From Oricola nitratireducens (GTDB lineage: Bacteria > Pseudomonadota > Alphaproteobacteria > Rhizobiales > Rhizobiaceae), in NCBI RefSeq assembly GCF_014904745.1, contig NZ_JACZCS010000050.1, forward strand, positions 1 to 64,000: DNA of 64,000 nucleotides. The letters are read 5' to 3'. Within the stretch, counting starts at the first letter, position 1, and the number at the start of each line of letters is the position of its first letter. The position numbers and the translations under genes were made by a program. Of the stretch, positions 18,411-28,798 are shown in pieces. The notes under the pieces are model-generated. The model had not been told where the DNA came from. It saw nothing but the letters and a program-made list of their open reading frames with translations, and did no database searches.

Positions 18411-19400
18411 ATGGCAAGCGTTGAGCAAATCAATGTGGACAGCGACGAAGCGGGCATGCGTGTCGATCGCTGGTTCAAGGCGCATTATCCGGACCTCGCA
18501 TTCGGCGCGTTGCAGAAACTGCTCCGGACCGGCCAGGTACGCGTCGACGGCGGCCGGGTGAAGGCCGACACGCGGCTCGAACCGGGACAGACCGTTCGCG
18601 TACCGCCGATGGCCGCGGAAACGGCGGCTGCCAGGGGACCGGTAACGGCAAAGACGATCCGCAACGATTCCGATGACAACGCGCTCAAGCGCATGATTCT
18701 GTTTGAAGACAAGAAGGTGCTGGTGTTCAACAAACCGGCTGGCCTCGCGGTCCAGGGCGGGTCGGGCATCGTGCGCCATATCGACGGCATGCTGGAAGCG
18801 TTCCGAAACGCCAAGGGCGAGAAGCCGCGGCTCGTGCATCGTATTGACAGGGATACGTCGGGCATTCTTGTCGTTGCGCGGACGCGCGGCGCGGCGCAGA
18901 AGCTGACGACGTCATTTCGCGAGCGCGACACAAAGAAAACCTACTGGGCGCTGGTCAAGGGCGTACCGAAAAAGCGCGAGGGACGAATTTCGACCTGGCT
19001 GGTCAAGGAACAAACGCCGGATGGCGACAGGATGCGCATCGCCAAACACGGCGAACCGGGCGCGGACCACGCGGTGACGGATTACCGCGTCGTGGAATCG
19101 GCGGGGCAGCGCATGTCGTGGCTGGAGATGGAACCGGTCACTGGGCGGACGCACCAATTGCGCGTTCATGCCGCCTATATGGATTGCCCGATCGTCGGCG
19201 ATCCGAAATATTTCGAAGACGATTCGAACTGGGAGTTCCCGGGCGGTATCCAGAAAAAGCTGCACCTGCATGCGCGCCGGATCATCATTCCGCATCCGGA
19301 CGGCGGCGTGATCAACGTGACGGCGCCGCTGCCGCCGCATATGGTCCAGAGCTGGAACCTGCTCGGCTTCAAGGAGACCAACGCGGACATGGAGGACTGA
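18411..19400 (+). CDS. rluC: RluC-type 23S rRNA pseudouridine synthase
   Basis: 329 residues from the ATG at 18411; a GTG at 18402 is an alternative start. An S4-like RNA-binding domain (GMRVDRWFKAHYPDLAFGALQKLLRTGQVRVDG, about residues 14-46) precedes the RsuA/RluA catalytic domain with the motif VHRIDRDTSGILVVARTRGAA (Asp in RxDxxTSG) and GRTHQLRVHAA. Makes pseudouridines in 23S rRNA. RluC versus RluD assignment is by overall resemblance. Confidence 0.88.
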   Translation: MASVEQINVDSDEAGMRVDRWFKAHYPDLAFGALQKLLRTGQVRVDGGRVKADTRLEPGQTVRVPPMAAETAAARGPVTAKTIRNDSDDNALKRMILFEDKKVLVFNKPAGLAVQGGSGIVRHIDGMLEAFRNAKGEKPRLVHRIDRDTSGILVVARTRGAAQKLTTSFRERDTKKTYWALVKGVPKKREGRISTWLVKEQTPDGDRMRIAKHGEPGADHAVTDYRVVESAGQRMSWLEMEPVTGRTHQLRVHAAYMDCPIVGDPKYFEDDSNWEFPGGIQKKLHLHARRIIIPHPDGGVINVTAPLPPHMVQSWNLLGFKETNADMED

Positions 19401-19404
19401 AGAG

Positions 19405-19785
19405 ATGCCGATCCTGAATGGAAGCTGTCATTGCGGGGCAGTCGAATTCACCGTCGAGACGGAAGAAGACGGTCTGCAGAATCTGCGCCGCTGCAATTGT
19501 TCGCTGTGCCGTCGCAAGGGCACGCTGATGGCCAGCGTCCCGGAGGACAAGCTCATTGTCACCAAGGGCGAAGACACGCTCACGCTCTATCAATGGAACC
19601 TGAAGATCGCGAAACATTATTTCTGTTCGGTGTGCGGGATCTATCCGTTCCACCGGCCGCGCAGCGCGCCGGACACATACGGGTTCAATGTGGGCTGCAT
19701 CGAGGGCGTCGATCCCTATTCCTTCACGGATGTACCGGTGCGGGACGGGGCTTCGCTCAGCCTTGCCGGCGATCCCGCGTCATAG
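19405..19785 (+). CDS. GFA/CENP-V-type zinc-binding protein
   Basis: 126 residues. Cysteines in CHCGAV, RCNCSLCRRKG and FCSVCGIYPFHR match the glutathione-dependent formaldehyde-activating (Gfa/CENP-V) fold, which binds two zinc ions. Formaldehyde-activating function is established only for Gfa itself, so the substrate here is unknown. The gene starts 4 bases after the pseudouridine synthase and ends 6 bases past the stop codon of the convergent beta-CASP gene, so the two 3' ends overlap slightly. Confidence 0.85.
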   Translation: MPILNGSCHCGAVEFTVETEEDGLQNLRRCNCSLCRRKGTLMASVPEDKLIVTKGEDTLTLYQWNLKIAKHYFCSVCGIYPFHRPRSAPDTYGFNVGCIEGVDPYSFTDVPVRDGASLSLAGDPAS

Positions 19786-21354
19786 GGCGCGCCGCAACGC
19801 CGCGATGATCTTGCGGCGTTCTTCATCATTGCCGGCGTCCTGCAGGCGCTGCGTCAGCGCGACGATCAAGGCGGCGTAATCATTGTTCCAGTCGGAGAGC
19901 AGTTCCGTGCGCGGAACACGCTCGGGCAGGCGTCCCTTCGATTTCGCGTCGCCGGCAACGAGTTCGAAAGCCTCGTCCATTTGCGGCAGGACGATCTTCT
20001 CGGGATCGAGGCCGCGCGTCGCGAGCAGGCGGGCCATTTCCTCGCGAGCGTCATCGTCACCGTGATTGAGGAACAGGTGGCCCGCGATCGGACTGCGTTC
20101 CATTACCCAGTCCAGCAGTTCGCCCTGGTCGGCATGGGCCGAATAGTTGCCCAGTTGCCGGATCTCCGCCTTGACGAGAAATTCCTTGCCGTGAATGCGC
20201 ACGACCGGCTCACCGCTGGTGATGTAATATCCCAGCGTGCCGGGCGCCTGGTAACCGACGAAGAGGATCGTGGCGTTGGAGCGCCAAATGTTGTTCTTGA
20301 TGTGATGCTGAATGCGGCCGGCATCGGCCATTCCGCTTGCGGAAATGATGATCGCGCCGCCGGTTATACGGTTGATTGCCTTGCTTTCCTCGACATCCTG
20401 GACGAGGCGGAAACGCGGATCGCGGAAGAGGGCGGCTTCATCGAGTTCGACATCGTCGAGGGTGCCCGCATGCTTGATGAACACCTCGGTAACGGCCTTG
20501 GCGAGCGGCGAATCGAGAAACACCGTTGTTTCCGGAAGCTCGCCTTTGGCAAGGAGGACACCGATATCGTGCAACAGTTCCTGGCTGCGCTCGACGGCGA
20601 AGGCGGGGATTACGACATTGCCGCCGGCCGAAAGACCGCGTACCAGTTCCTTGCGCAACAATTCGCGCCGCGCCTCCAGCGTGTAGTCGTCGCGTTCGCG
20701 GTCACCATAAGTGCTTTCGCAAACGACGTAATCAAAGCCCTGTTCCGCGTCCGGTTCGGGATGGAAGACCTTTTCCTCCGGACCGATGTCGCCCGAGAAC
20801 AACAACCGCATCGTGTTGCCGTCGGCCGCGTCGGGGATCTTCATTTCCGCCGACGCGGAACCCAGTATGTGGCCGGCGTTCCAATAGCGCACATGAATGC
20901 CGGGCGCCGGCTCGAACCACTCGCCGTAATCGTGGGTGCGTAACAGTTCCAGCGTCGCGCGGGCATGTTCCTCGGTATAGATCGGCTCGATCGGATCCTC
21001 GCCCTTGCGCTGCCGCTTGCGATTTTGGCGTTCGGTGTTCGAGTTCTGGATCTTTGCCGAATCGAGCAGCATGAAACCGAGGAGGTCGGCCGTGGGCGCC
21101 GTGCAGTAGATCGGCCCCTTGAATCCGTACCGCACCAGTTTGGGTAAAAGCCCGGAATGGTCGATATGGGCGTGGGTAAGGATCAGAAAGTCGGCCGCAG
21201 GGTCGAACGGGAAAGGCTTGTCGTTAAGCGCGCGGATCGTCTTGTTGCCCTGGAACATGCCGCAATCGACAAGAAACCGCGCCCCGGTGGCCTGAAGCAT
21301 CGAGCAGGAGCCGGTCACGGTTCCTGCCGCGCCATAGAAGGAAAGCGTCGCCAT
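19780..21354 (-). CDS. Metallo-beta-lactamase/beta-CASP nuclease family protein
   Basis: 524 residues. Starts MATLSFYGAAGTVTGSCSML, as in YSH1/CPSF73-like proteins. Metal site ILTHAHIDHSGLLPKLV (motif 2, about residues 57-73), NAGHILGSA (motif 3), FSGDIG (motif 4), and the beta-CASP region with AFAVERSQELL, SPLAKAV and SASGMADAGRIQHHI. C-terminal RMMBL-type motif NYSAHADQGELLDW. Related proteins cleave or trim RNA; exact role here is unknown. Confidence 0.9.
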   Translation of the reverse strand: MATLSFYGAAGTVTGSCSMLQATGARFLVDCGMFQGNKTIRALNDKPFPFDPAADFLILTHAHIDHSGLLPKLVRYGFKGPIYCTAPTADLLGFMLLDSAKIQNSNTERQNRKRQRKGEDPIEPIYTEEHARATLELLRTHDYGEWFEPAPGIHVRYWNAGHILGSASAEMKIPDAADGNTMRLLFSGDIGPEEKVFHPEPDAEQGFDYVVCESTYGDRERDDYTLEARRELLRKELVRGLSAGGNVVIPAFAVERSQELLHDIGVLLAKGELPETTVFLDSPLAKAVTEVFIKHAGTLDDVELDEAALFRDPRFRLVQDVEESKAINRITGGAIIISASGMADAGRIQHHIKNNIWRSNATILFVGYQAPGTLGYYITSGEPVVRIHGKEFLVKAEIRQLGNYSAHADQGELLDWVMERSPIAGHLFLNHGDDDAREEMARLLATRGLDPEKIVLPQMDEAFELVAGDAKSKGRLPERVPRTELLSDWNNDYAALIVALTQRLQDAGNDEERRKIIAALRRAL

Positions 21355-21449
21355 GCCTGTCTCCCGGATTTATCGCTGCAGCTTGTGTTGCAAATCGGAT
21401 TGCCGGGGGCAAGGGGCGCGGAGAGTTAACCCGCACCCGGATCTTCGCG

Positions 21450-21878
21450 TCAGCTGACGGCGACGAGCTCGACGTCGAAGACGAGGTCCTTGCCGGCGAG
21501 CGGATGGTTCGCGTCAAGGGTCACCGTGTCGTCGTCGGCTGCAACGACAGTGAGGTAAATCACATTGCCGTCCTGCGCGGAGGCCTGCAGCTGGGCGCCA
21601 GGCTGCGCATCGACTTCCGGCGGAAGCGACGCGCGTTCGACCACATGCACGCCTTCCGGATGGTGCGGGCCGTAAGCTTCGTCGGCAATGATCGTGATGG
21701 TCTTCGTCTCGCCGACAGCCATGCCGCGCATGGCCTTGTCGAGACCGGGAATGACCTGGCCGGCGCCAAGTTGGAATTGCAATGGATCGCGGCCGTCCGA
21801 GGAGTCGAACACGGTGCCGTCGGAGAGTTTGCCAGTATAGTGGATGTGCACGGTAGCTCCGTGCTCTGCTTCAGTCAT
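21450..21878 (-). CDS. FKBP-type peptidyl-prolyl isomerase, SlyD-like
   Basis: 142 residues from the ATG at 21878 (MTEAEHGATVHIHYTGKL); upstream in-frame ATGs give a basic leader that looks spurious. FKBP core with insert-in-flap as in SlyD: DGTVFDSSDGRDPLQFQLGAG, VIPGLDKAMRGMAVGE, then an AYGPHHPEGVHVVERA insert region. No His-rich metal tail as in E. coli SlyD. Likely cytoplasmic folding helper. Confidence 0.88.
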   Translation of the reverse strand: MTEAEHGATVHIHYTGKLSDGTVFDSSDGRDPLQFQLGAGQVIPGLDKAMRGMAVGETKTITIIADEAYGPHHPEGVHVVERASLPPEVDAQPGAQLQASAQDGNVIYLTVVAADDDTVTLDANHPLAGKDLVFDVELVAVS

Positions 21879-22137
21879 AACATGCCTTTCGGGGGATTTG
21901 GTTCTGGACCGCGCCGTCTTGCAGATCCAATGGTCGTCCGCATGCGCTGCCGGCATACGGGATTTGCATCAGCATACAAGCGCGACGGAGTCTGTAAACC
22001 CGTGTGGATTGAAAGCGGGCCAACTTGTGCAAAGCGGTAAAGCGCGGCGCGCGAGCGGGCAGGGACTCGTTTTCTTCACGGCGCGCCGGGAGTTAGCGTC
22101 GGTGCAACTCGCGAGCATTTGGCTCACAGGATGTGCC

Positions 22138-22169
22138 AAAAGAAAACCGGCGGCGCGATGCGCCGCCGG
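22138..22169 (-). terminator. Rho-independent terminator after glnA
   Basis: On the minus strand, a perfect 9-bp stem CCGGCGGCG / CGCCGCCGG with a 5-base loop runs into TTTTCTTTT. It lies 28 bases after the glnA stop. The remaining region up to 21878 shows no convincing gene. Confidence 0.85.
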
Positions 22170-22197
22170 CTGGTTTACCCGTCCCTGCGATTGATGA

Positions 22198-23604
22198 TCA
22201 GCAGGAGTAATACATGTCGTATTCGACCGGGTGCGGCGTGTGCTCGTAGCGGATGTTTTCTTCTTCCTTGAGCTCGAGATATGCCTCGATCTGGTCGTCG
22301 TCGAAGACGCCGCCTGCCTTGAGGAAGTCGTTGTCTTCGCGAACAGCCGCGATCGCTTCACGCAGCGAGCCGCAGACGGTCGGGATCTCGGCCAGTTCTT
22401 CCGCCGGAAGGTCGTAAAGATCCTTGTCCATCGGGTCGCCCGGATGGATCTTGTTCTTTACGCCGTCGAGGCCGGCCATCAGCATGGCGGCGAACGAGAG
22501 GTAGGGGTTGGCGGTCGGATCCGGGAAGCGGATTTCGACGCGTTTGCCCTTCGGCGAGTTCGAGAACGGAATGCGGCAGGATGCCGAGCGATTGCGTGCC
22601 GAGTAGGCGAGCAGAACCGGTGCTTCGAAACCCGGAACGAGACGCTTGTAGGAGTTCGTCGACGGGTTGGTGAAGGCGTTCAGCGCCTTGGCGTGCTTGA
22701 TGATGCCGCCGATGTAATAGAGGCAGGTCTCGGACAGGCCGGCATAACCGTCGCCGGCCATCAGCGGCTTGCCGTCGCCCCAGATCGACTGGTGGACGTG
22801 CATGCCGGTGCCGTTATCGCCATAGACCGGCTTCGGCATGAAGGTCACCGACTTGCCGTAGGCATGAGCGACGTTGTGGCAGACATATTTGTAGAGCTGC
22901 ACTTCGTCGGCCTTGAAGGTCAGCGTGTTGAACAGCATCGACAGTTCGTGCTGCGCAGCGGCTACTTCGTGGTGGTGCTTCTCGATCTTCACGCCCATTT
23001 CGCCGAGGACCGTCAGCATCTCGGAGCGGATGTCCTGAGCCGAGTCGACCGGGTTGACCGGGAAGTAGCCGCCCTTGACGCGCGGACGATGGCCGAGGTT
23101 GCCGGTCTCGTAGTCGGCATCGGTATTGGTCGGCAGTTCGACCGAATCCACCTGGAAGCCGGTTTTGTACATGTCGGTCGAGAACTTGACGTCGTCGAAG
23201 AGGAAGAACTCCGGCTCCGGGCCGAAATAGGCGGTATCACCGAAGCCGCCGGACTTCACATAGGCTTCGGCTTTCTTCGCGGTCATGCGCGGATCACGGT
23301 TGTAGCCTTCGCCGGTCATCGGGTCGAGAATGTCGCAGAAGATCGCCATGGTGGACTGCGCGTAGAACGGGTCCATGTGGGCGGTCTCGGTGTCGGGCAT
23401 CAGGACCATGTCCGACTCGTTAATCGCCTTCCAGCCGGCAATCGAAGAACCATCGAACATCACGCCGTCGGCGAACATGTCTTCGTCGACAACGGAGGTT
23501 TCCATCGTGACATGCTGCATCTTGCCGCGCGGGTCGGTAAAGCGCAGGTCGACGAACTTGACCTCGTTGTCCTTGATGTTCTTCAAAATGTCATTTGCAC
23601 TCAT
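22198..23604 (-). CDS. glnA: Glutamine synthetase, type I
   Basis: 468 residues. Catalyses glutamate + NH3 + ATP to glutamine as a dodecamer. Landmarks: [17 protein letters not shown] (residues about 50-66), the [12 protein letters not shown] ligand block, [12 protein letters not shown], and [18 protein letters not shown]. Tyr397 in [10 protein letters not shown] is the site adenylylated by GlnE in the beta-type GSI family, so activity is probably controlled via PII. Located 51 bases downstream of glnB, GGGAAG ribosome-binding site. Expressed with glnB from the sigma-54 promoter described separately. Confidence 0.98.
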   Translation of the reverse strand: MSANDILKNIKDNEVKFVDLRFTDPRGKMQHVTMETSVVDEDMFADGVMFDGSSIAGWKAINESDMVLMPDTETAHMDPFYAQSTMAIFCDILDPMTGEGYNRDPRMTAKKAEAYVKSGGFGDTAYFGPEPEFFLFDDVKFSTDMYKTGFQVDSVELPTNTDADYETGNLGHRPRVKGGYFPVNPVDSAQDIRSEMLTVLGEMGVKIEKHHHEVAAAQHELSMLFNTLTFKADEVQLYKYVCHNVAHAYGKSVTFMPKPVYGDNGTGMHVHQSIWGDGKPLMAGDGYAGLSETCLYYIGGIIKHAKALNAFTNPSTNSYKRLVPGFEAPVLLAYSARNRSASCRIPFSNSPKGKRVEIRFPDPTANPYLSFAAMLMAGLDGVKNKIHPGDPMDKDLYDLPAEELAEIPTVCGSLREAIAAVREDNDFLKAGGVFDDDQIEAYLELKEEENIRYEHTPHPVEYDMYYSC

Positions 23605-23655
23605 TTTTCTTCCCTTTGGTTGAACTGCAAATTGTTGGGGAAACGGTAGGAGGGA

Positions 23656-24183
<528 letters not shown>

Positions 24184-24194
24184 ACATATGCACG

Positions 24195-25736
24195 ATGACG
24201 GGGGTATGTTTGAAAAGCGAGAGTGACGGGCACCGACAAAATACTCTTCTGACATGCGCGGAGATGGGACGGGCTGACGCATGGACGATGGACCATGCCT
24301 ATGCATCAGGCATGGAGCTCATGGAAAATGCAGGCGCGGCTGTCGCGCGGGTCGTGCTGGAACGGTTCGGCGGTTCGCGCCGCGCACTCGTGCTCTGCGG
24401 CCCCGGCAACAATGGCGGCGACGGATATATTGCTGGCCGCATTCTGCATGAAGCGGGAATGGCGGTCTCGCTGTTCGCATTCGGCGAGCCGCGGCCGGGT
24501 TCCGATGCCGGCATTGCTCGATGGCGCTGTCCGATGGCAATTCAATCTCCCGCTGATTTCGAGCCAAGCGGAGACGACGTCGTCATTGACGCTGTCTTCG
24601 GCGCCGGACTGACACGCGGTTTGCCGGAAAATGTGAGAGCGGTATTCGCCAGGATGCGGTCATCCGGGAGCCGGGTCGTGGCCGTCGATTTGCCGAGCGG
24701 TGTCAATGGCGACAGTGGCGCCGATTTGGGAGGCGCGCCTGCCGTGGACGCGACGGTGACCTTCTTTCGCAAGAAACCGGGGCACGCGCTCTATCCCGGC
24801 CGCGCGCTGTGCGGCGATCTTGTCGTTGCCGACATCGGCGTGCGCGCCGAAGTTTTCGGAACCGATGCCCCGAAGGTGTTCGAGAATGGTCCTGAGCTTT
24901 GGGCGCTCCAGCTGCCGCATGCGCGAGCGGAATGGCACAAGTATGCGCGCGGCCATGCGGCGGTCTATTCCGGTGGGCGGCATGCGACCGGCGCCTCCCG
25001 ACTCGCGGCGCTGGCGGCGCAGCGCGCGGGGGCCGGCGCGGTGACGATCCTTGGCGCTCCTGATGCGCTCGACATTCACGCCGCGCACGTGACCTCGATC
25101 ATGCTGCGTCCTTGCGGGCCGGACGATGCCTATGACCGGCTCTGCGAGCTCAAGGGGTGCCGGGCTTGCATATTGGGGCCGGGATTCGGCGATCTTGCCG
25201 CGGCTCGGATGATCGCGACCTCGCTACTCGATCAGGCGACAATGACGGGATTGCGCCTCGTGCTCGATGCGGACGGAATCACGGCCTTCGCGCAGAATCA
25301 CGATGCGTTGTTCGAGGCAGCCAAGGCGGCGGGAGAGCCCGCGCTGGTCCTGACGCCGCATGAAGGCGAGTTCGGCCGGCTGTTTCCGGATCTGGCGGGA
25401 GACGCGAGCCTTTCCAAACTCGACAAGGCGCGTATGGCTGCGGTCCGCGCGAATGCCGTCGTGCTCTACAAAGGGCCCGATACTGTGATTGCCGCTCCGG
25501 ATGGGCGCGCGGCCATCAACACGAATGCGACGCCCGCACTGGCGACGGCGGGGTCCGGCGATGTGCTGGCCGGGTTGATTGGCGGATTGCTGGCGCAGGG
25601 CGTGCCGGTTTGGCAAGCGGCCTGCGCGGCAGCCTGGATCCATGGCGAGGCGGGCCGGGCGGCCGGGCCGCTGTCAATTGCCGAGGACCTTGTGGGCGGT
25701 GTCGCACCCGCCTTGCTGGCCGCAGCGGCCGGATAG
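24195..25736 (+). CDS. nnrD: Bifunctional NAD(P)H-hydrate epimerase / dehydratase
   Basis: 513 residues if started at 24195; the exact start is uncertain since TTG at 24210 is also in frame and the first residues are not conserved. N-terminal NnrE epimerase (CGPGNNGGDGYIAGRILHEA, about residues 74-93) is fused to a C-terminal ribokinase-like NnrD dehydratase (LTPHEGEFGRL and ATPALATAGSGDVLAGLIGG near residues 386-460). Repairs damaged NADHX/NADPHX. Divergent from glnB; the stop abuts the stop of the AraC gene with no base between. Confidence 0.93.
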   Translation: MTGVCLKSESDGHRQNTLLTCAEMGRADAWTMDHAYASGMELMENAGAAVARVVLERFGGSRRALVLCGPGNNGGDGYIAGRILHEAGMAVSLFAFGEPRPGSDAGIARWRCPMAIQSPADFEPSGDDVVIDAVFGAGLTRGLPENVRAVFARMRSSGSRVVAVDLPSGVNGDSGADLGGAPAVDATVTFFRKKPGHALYPGRALCGDLVVADIGVRAEVFGTDAPKVFENGPELWALQLPHARAEWHKYARGHAAVYSGGRHATGASRLAALAAQRAGAGAVTILGAPDALDIHAAHVTSIMLRPCGPDDAYDRLCELKGCRACILGPGFGDLAAARMIATSLLDQATMTGLRLVLDADGITAFAQNHDALFEAAKAAGEPALVLTPHEGEFGRLFPDLAGDASLSKLDKARMAAVRANAVVLYKGPDTVIAAPDGRAAINTNATPALATAGSGDVLAGLIGGLLAQGVPVWQAACAAAWIHGEAGRAAGPLSIAEDLVGGVAPALLAAAAG

Positions 25737-26567
25737 TCACGGCGCGGGCTGGCGCTTGAGATAGGTCCTGGGCGGCGCGCCCATCATGCGCCGGAACATC
25801 GTCGTGAAGGCCGCCGTGCTCTCGTAGCCGAGATCGAGCGCGACACGTGTCACGCTATGGCCTGCCGAAAGCCGCGGAAGCGCGGCCATCAGACAGGCCT
25901 GTTGACGCCATGTCGACAGGGGCAGGCCGGTCTGCCGCCGGAAGAAGCGCGTGAATGTGCGGCGGCTCATGCCGAGCGTTTCCGCCCAGCGGTCGATGGC
26001 CGCGCTCGAAGACGGCGCTTCGATGAAGTCGTGGCACAGGGAGGCGAGCCGTGCATCGGCCGGGAAGGGGAGGCCGAGCGGACGTTCCGGCAGACGCGGA
26101 ATTTCGTGCATCAGGGCGCCCATGATGAAGATTGTGCGCGGATCGGCCCGGTTTTCGATCGAGAACTCGCTTGCCGCCTCGATCAGGCTGCGCATCAGCG
26201 GGGTGAGCGCCGTGACATGCAGATGGCCGGGAAGACCGGGCAGCGCGTCCGGTATGACATAGACCGACCGCATCTCGACTTCGCCGAGGATGTCGACCGC
26301 GTGCACGGTGCCGGCGGGCAGCCAGAGCGCGTGCTCGGGCGGCACCATCCAGCGTCCGGCGCTGGTCGTCACCGTCACGATGCCCGTCATGGCATAGAGC
26401 AGCTGCGAGCGCGTATGGCTGTGGTCGGCGACGTGGTCGTGGTCCGCGTAGCGGGTCGGGCGAACCAGCACCGTGTCGTTGCTGTTTTCGAGCGTAGCCC
26501 ACCATTCGCTCTGGAAGCGTTCGATCTCGTGCAGCCTTGCCGGCGAAACGGTCTTCGTTTGGCCCAC
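25737..26567 (-). CDS. AraC-family transcriptional regulator with cupin-type sensor
   Basis: 276 residues, start GTG at 26567. The N-terminal cupin-like domain has HTRSQLLYAMTGIVTVTT and LWLPAGTVHAV (about residues 49-86). The C-terminal pair of HTH motifs includes AETLGMSRRTFTRFFRRQTG and VTRVALDLGYESTAAFTTMFRR. Divergent from the Fsr-like exporter with about 107 bases between; it probably regulates that gene in response to an unknown effector. Confidence 0.9.
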   Translation of the reverse strand: MGQTKTVSPARLHEIERFQSEWWATLENSNDTVLVRPTRYADHDHVADHSHTRSQLLYAMTGIVTVTTSAGRWMVPPEHALWLPAGTVHAVDILGEVEMRSVYVIPDALPGLPGHLHVTALTPLMRSLIEAASEFSIENRADPRTIFIMGALMHEIPRLPERPLGLPFPADARLASLCHDFIEAPSSSAAIDRWAETLGMSRRTFTRFFRRQTGLPLSTWRQQACLMAALPRLSAGHSVTRVALDLGYESTAAFTTMFRRMMGAPPRTYLKRQPAP

Positions 26568-26674
26568 TCTCGAAAGAAATGGACCAAATCACGAAAGACG
26601 GCGCATCTCAAGGCGGATATGGAAAACTTGGACAGGCGCGACGGGAACCGCGCCAGCCTGAGGAGAGACCTGAA

Positions 26675-27901
26675 GTGAACGCAAATCCGTCCCTCGGCCG
26701 CACCGACACGAACAAGGCCGTCTTTACCGTCGTTTTCGCGTTGAGCCTGTGCCATTTGCTCAACGACATGATGCAATCGATGCTGGCGGCCATCTATCCG
26801 ATGCTGAAGACCAATTACGGCCTGACATTCGGCCAGATAGGTTTCCTGACTTTCGCCTTCCAGGTAACGGCTTCGCTCTTGCAGCCGCTGATCGGCGCCT
26901 ACGCTGACAAGCGGCCGCTTACCTATTCGCTTCCCGTGGGCATGGCTTTCTCGCTCATCGGCCTTTTCGCGCTGGCCTTTGCCGGTCACTACGCCTTCCT
27001 GATCCTCGGGGCCTGCCTGATCGGCGTCGGATCGTCCGTCTTTCATCCCGAATCCTCGCGTGTCGCCCGCCTTGCCTCCGGGGGGCGCCACGGCACTGCC
27101 CAGTCGGTCTTCCAGGTGGGCGGCAATATCGGCCAGGCGTCCGGGCCGCTACTTGCCGCCTTCATCGTCGTGCAGTCGGGACAGACGAGCGTCGCATGGT
27201 TCTCGCTCGCCGCTCTTCTCGGCATCATCGTGCTGTCGCGCGTGAGCGCTTGGTACGGCGCGCATCGCAGGGCTTCGGCGCGCAAGGGGACCGTGGACCG
27301 GACATCGCCGTTTCCGGCGAAAACCGTGAGGCGCACGCTCCTCGTCCTCGTGATGCTGATGTTCTCGAAATTCGTCTACATGGCGAGCATGTCGAGCTAT
27401 TTCATCTTCTTCCTGATGCATCGCTTCGGCATCGGCGTGCAGGTCGCCCAGATCCACCTCTTCCTTTTCATGGGTGCGGTGGCGTTCGGCACCCTGATCG
27501 GTGGCCCGCTCGCGGACCGTATCGGCACCAAGCGGGTGATCTGGGTGTCGATACTCGGCATCCTGCCCTTCACGCTGGCGCTGCCCTATGCGAGCCTCGC
27601 CTGGACGACGGTCCTGTCGATGATTATCGGCGTCACGCTCGCCTCCGCCTTTCCGTCGATCATCGTCTTCGCCCAGGAAATCCTGCCGGGCCGCGTCGGC
27701 ATGGTTGCCGGCCTGTTTTTCGGCCTCGCCTTCGGCATGGGCGGCATTGCGGCCGCGGTGCTCGGCCAACTCGCCGACATTTACGGGATCGACTGGGTCT
27801 ACTCGGTCTGCTCGTTCCTGCCGGCGATCGGACTTCTTGCGGTCTTTCTGCCTGACATCCGCCGGATGCAGGCGCCGGAGACGGCTCCCGCCGGAGCCTG
27901 A
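26675..27901 (+). CDS. MFS transporter, fosmidomycin-resistance (Fsr) type
   Basis: 408 residues from a GTG at 26675, with AGGAGAG seven to eight bases upstream; an in-frame ATG at 26537 would add 46 hydrophilic residues. About twelve membrane spans. The block LNDMMQSMLAAIYPMLKTNY and QPLIGAYADKRPL resembles Fsr-like exporters. The substrate is not determined. Divergent from an AraC regulator. Confidence 0.87.
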   Translation: MNANPSLGRTDTNKAVFTVVFALSLCHLLNDMMQSMLAAIYPMLKTNYGLTFGQIGFLTFAFQVTASLLQPLIGAYADKRPLTYSLPVGMAFSLIGLFALAFAGHYAFLILGACLIGVGSSVFHPESSRVARLASGGRHGTAQSVFQVGGNIGQASGPLLAAFIVVQSGQTSVAWFSLAALLGIIVLSRVSAWYGAHRRASARKGTVDRTSPFPAKTVRRTLLVLVMLMFSKFVYMASMSSYFIFFLMHRFGIGVQVAQIHLFLFMGAVAFGTLIGGPLADRIGTKRVIWVSILGILPFTLALPYASLAWTTVLSMIIGVTLASAFPSIIVFAQEILPGRVGMVAGLFFGLAFGMGGIAAAVLGQLADIYGIDWVYSVCSFLPAIGLLAVFLPDIRRMQAPETAPAGA

Positions 27902-27908
27902 GCCCGGA

Positions 27909-28712
27909 TCAGCCGGCGCGTTTCAGGAAATCCTGCGCGGCATGCGGCGCGCGAATCTTACCCTCGTGGATGAAGAAGACGAACACGTCGCGCGGCTTCT
28001 TCTCCGGTTTGCGTTCCGGCGCGGCGAGCGGCAGATCATCGGGCACGCCGCCTTCCGCCCAGATCAGGGCGCGCTTTGCCCATTGGTCCATCTGGTCTTC
28101 CGGATAGGCGGTGGGAATGGTGTCCTCGCCCTTCTGCAAGCGCGCATAGACGAAATCGGCGGTCACGTCGGCGATGGCCGGATAGGTGAAATGGTCGGCG
28201 TAGACGATCGCCGCGCCGTACCGGGCCGCAAGCGAAGCGAATTCCGGGACGGCGAAGCTGTCATGGCGCACCTCGAGCGCATGGCGCAATCGAACGCCGC
28301 CATCCTCCTTCGGCAACAGTTTCAGAAAAGCCTCGAAATCGGCGGGATCGAACTTTTTGGTCGGTGCGAACTGCCAGAGGATCGGGCCCAACTTGTCGCC
28401 GAGGCCGGAAAGGCGTTGAGCGAAGAATTTCTTCAGCGAGTCGCCCGCATCGGCGAGGATCTTGCGGTTGGTGACGAAGCGGTTGCCCTTGATGGCAAAG
28501 ACGAAACCGTCCGGCGCATCGGCGCCCCATTTCGCGATGGTCTCGGGTTTCTGGCTGCCGTAATAGGTGGCGTTCACCTCGATCGTGGTGACATGGCGGC
28601 TGGCATATTCGAGCTGGCGCCGTTTCGGCAGGTCGTCCGGATAGAAGACGCCTTCCCAGGGTTGGAAGTTCCAGCCGCCCATGCCCGCTCGTATGATTCC
28701 GCGTTTGCTCAT
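27909..28712 (-). CDS. DUF72 family protein (TIM-barrel fold)
   Basis: 267 residues. Starts MSKRGIIRAGMGGWNFQPW and includes YASRHVTTIEVNATYYGSQK and FAIKGNRFVTN, typical of DUF72 (YecE-like) proteins. The fold is known, the activity is not. It ends seven bases from the convergent Fsr-like gene and starts 86 bases after hsp20 on the same strand. Confidence 0.87.
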   Translation of the reverse strand: MSKRGIIRAGMGGWNFQPWEGVFYPDDLPKRRQLEYASRHVTTIEVNATYYGSQKPETIAKWGADAPDGFVFAIKGNRFVTNRKILADAGDSLKKFFAQRLSGLGDKLGPILWQFAPTKKFDPADFEAFLKLLPKEDGGVRLRHALEVRHDSFAVPEFASLAARYGAAIVYADHFTYPAIADVTADFVYARLQKGEDTIPTAYPEDQMDQWAKRALIWAEGGVPDDLPLAAPERKPEKKPRDVFVFFIHEGKIRAPHAAQDFLKRAG

Positions 28713-28758
28713 GCCACATGGTTGAACAAACGGAAAATGAGGGCAACCCGATTTCGAA

Positions 28759-28785
28759 GAGCCGGCCGGTGTCTCCAGCCGGCTC
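28759..28785 (-). terminator. Hairpin downstream of hsp20
   Basis: An 8-bp perfect stem GAGCCGGC / GCCGGCTC with an 11-base loop lies 14 bases after the hsp20 stop. There is no long U run on the minus strand, so termination strength is doubtful. Confidence 0.35.
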
Positions 28786-28798
28786 CTGCCATCTGTTG

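Noticed and set aside
22231..23649. 472-codon plus-strand frame over glnA
   Set aside because: Antisense to glnA, which is unmistakable; the shadow protein has no recognisable domain.
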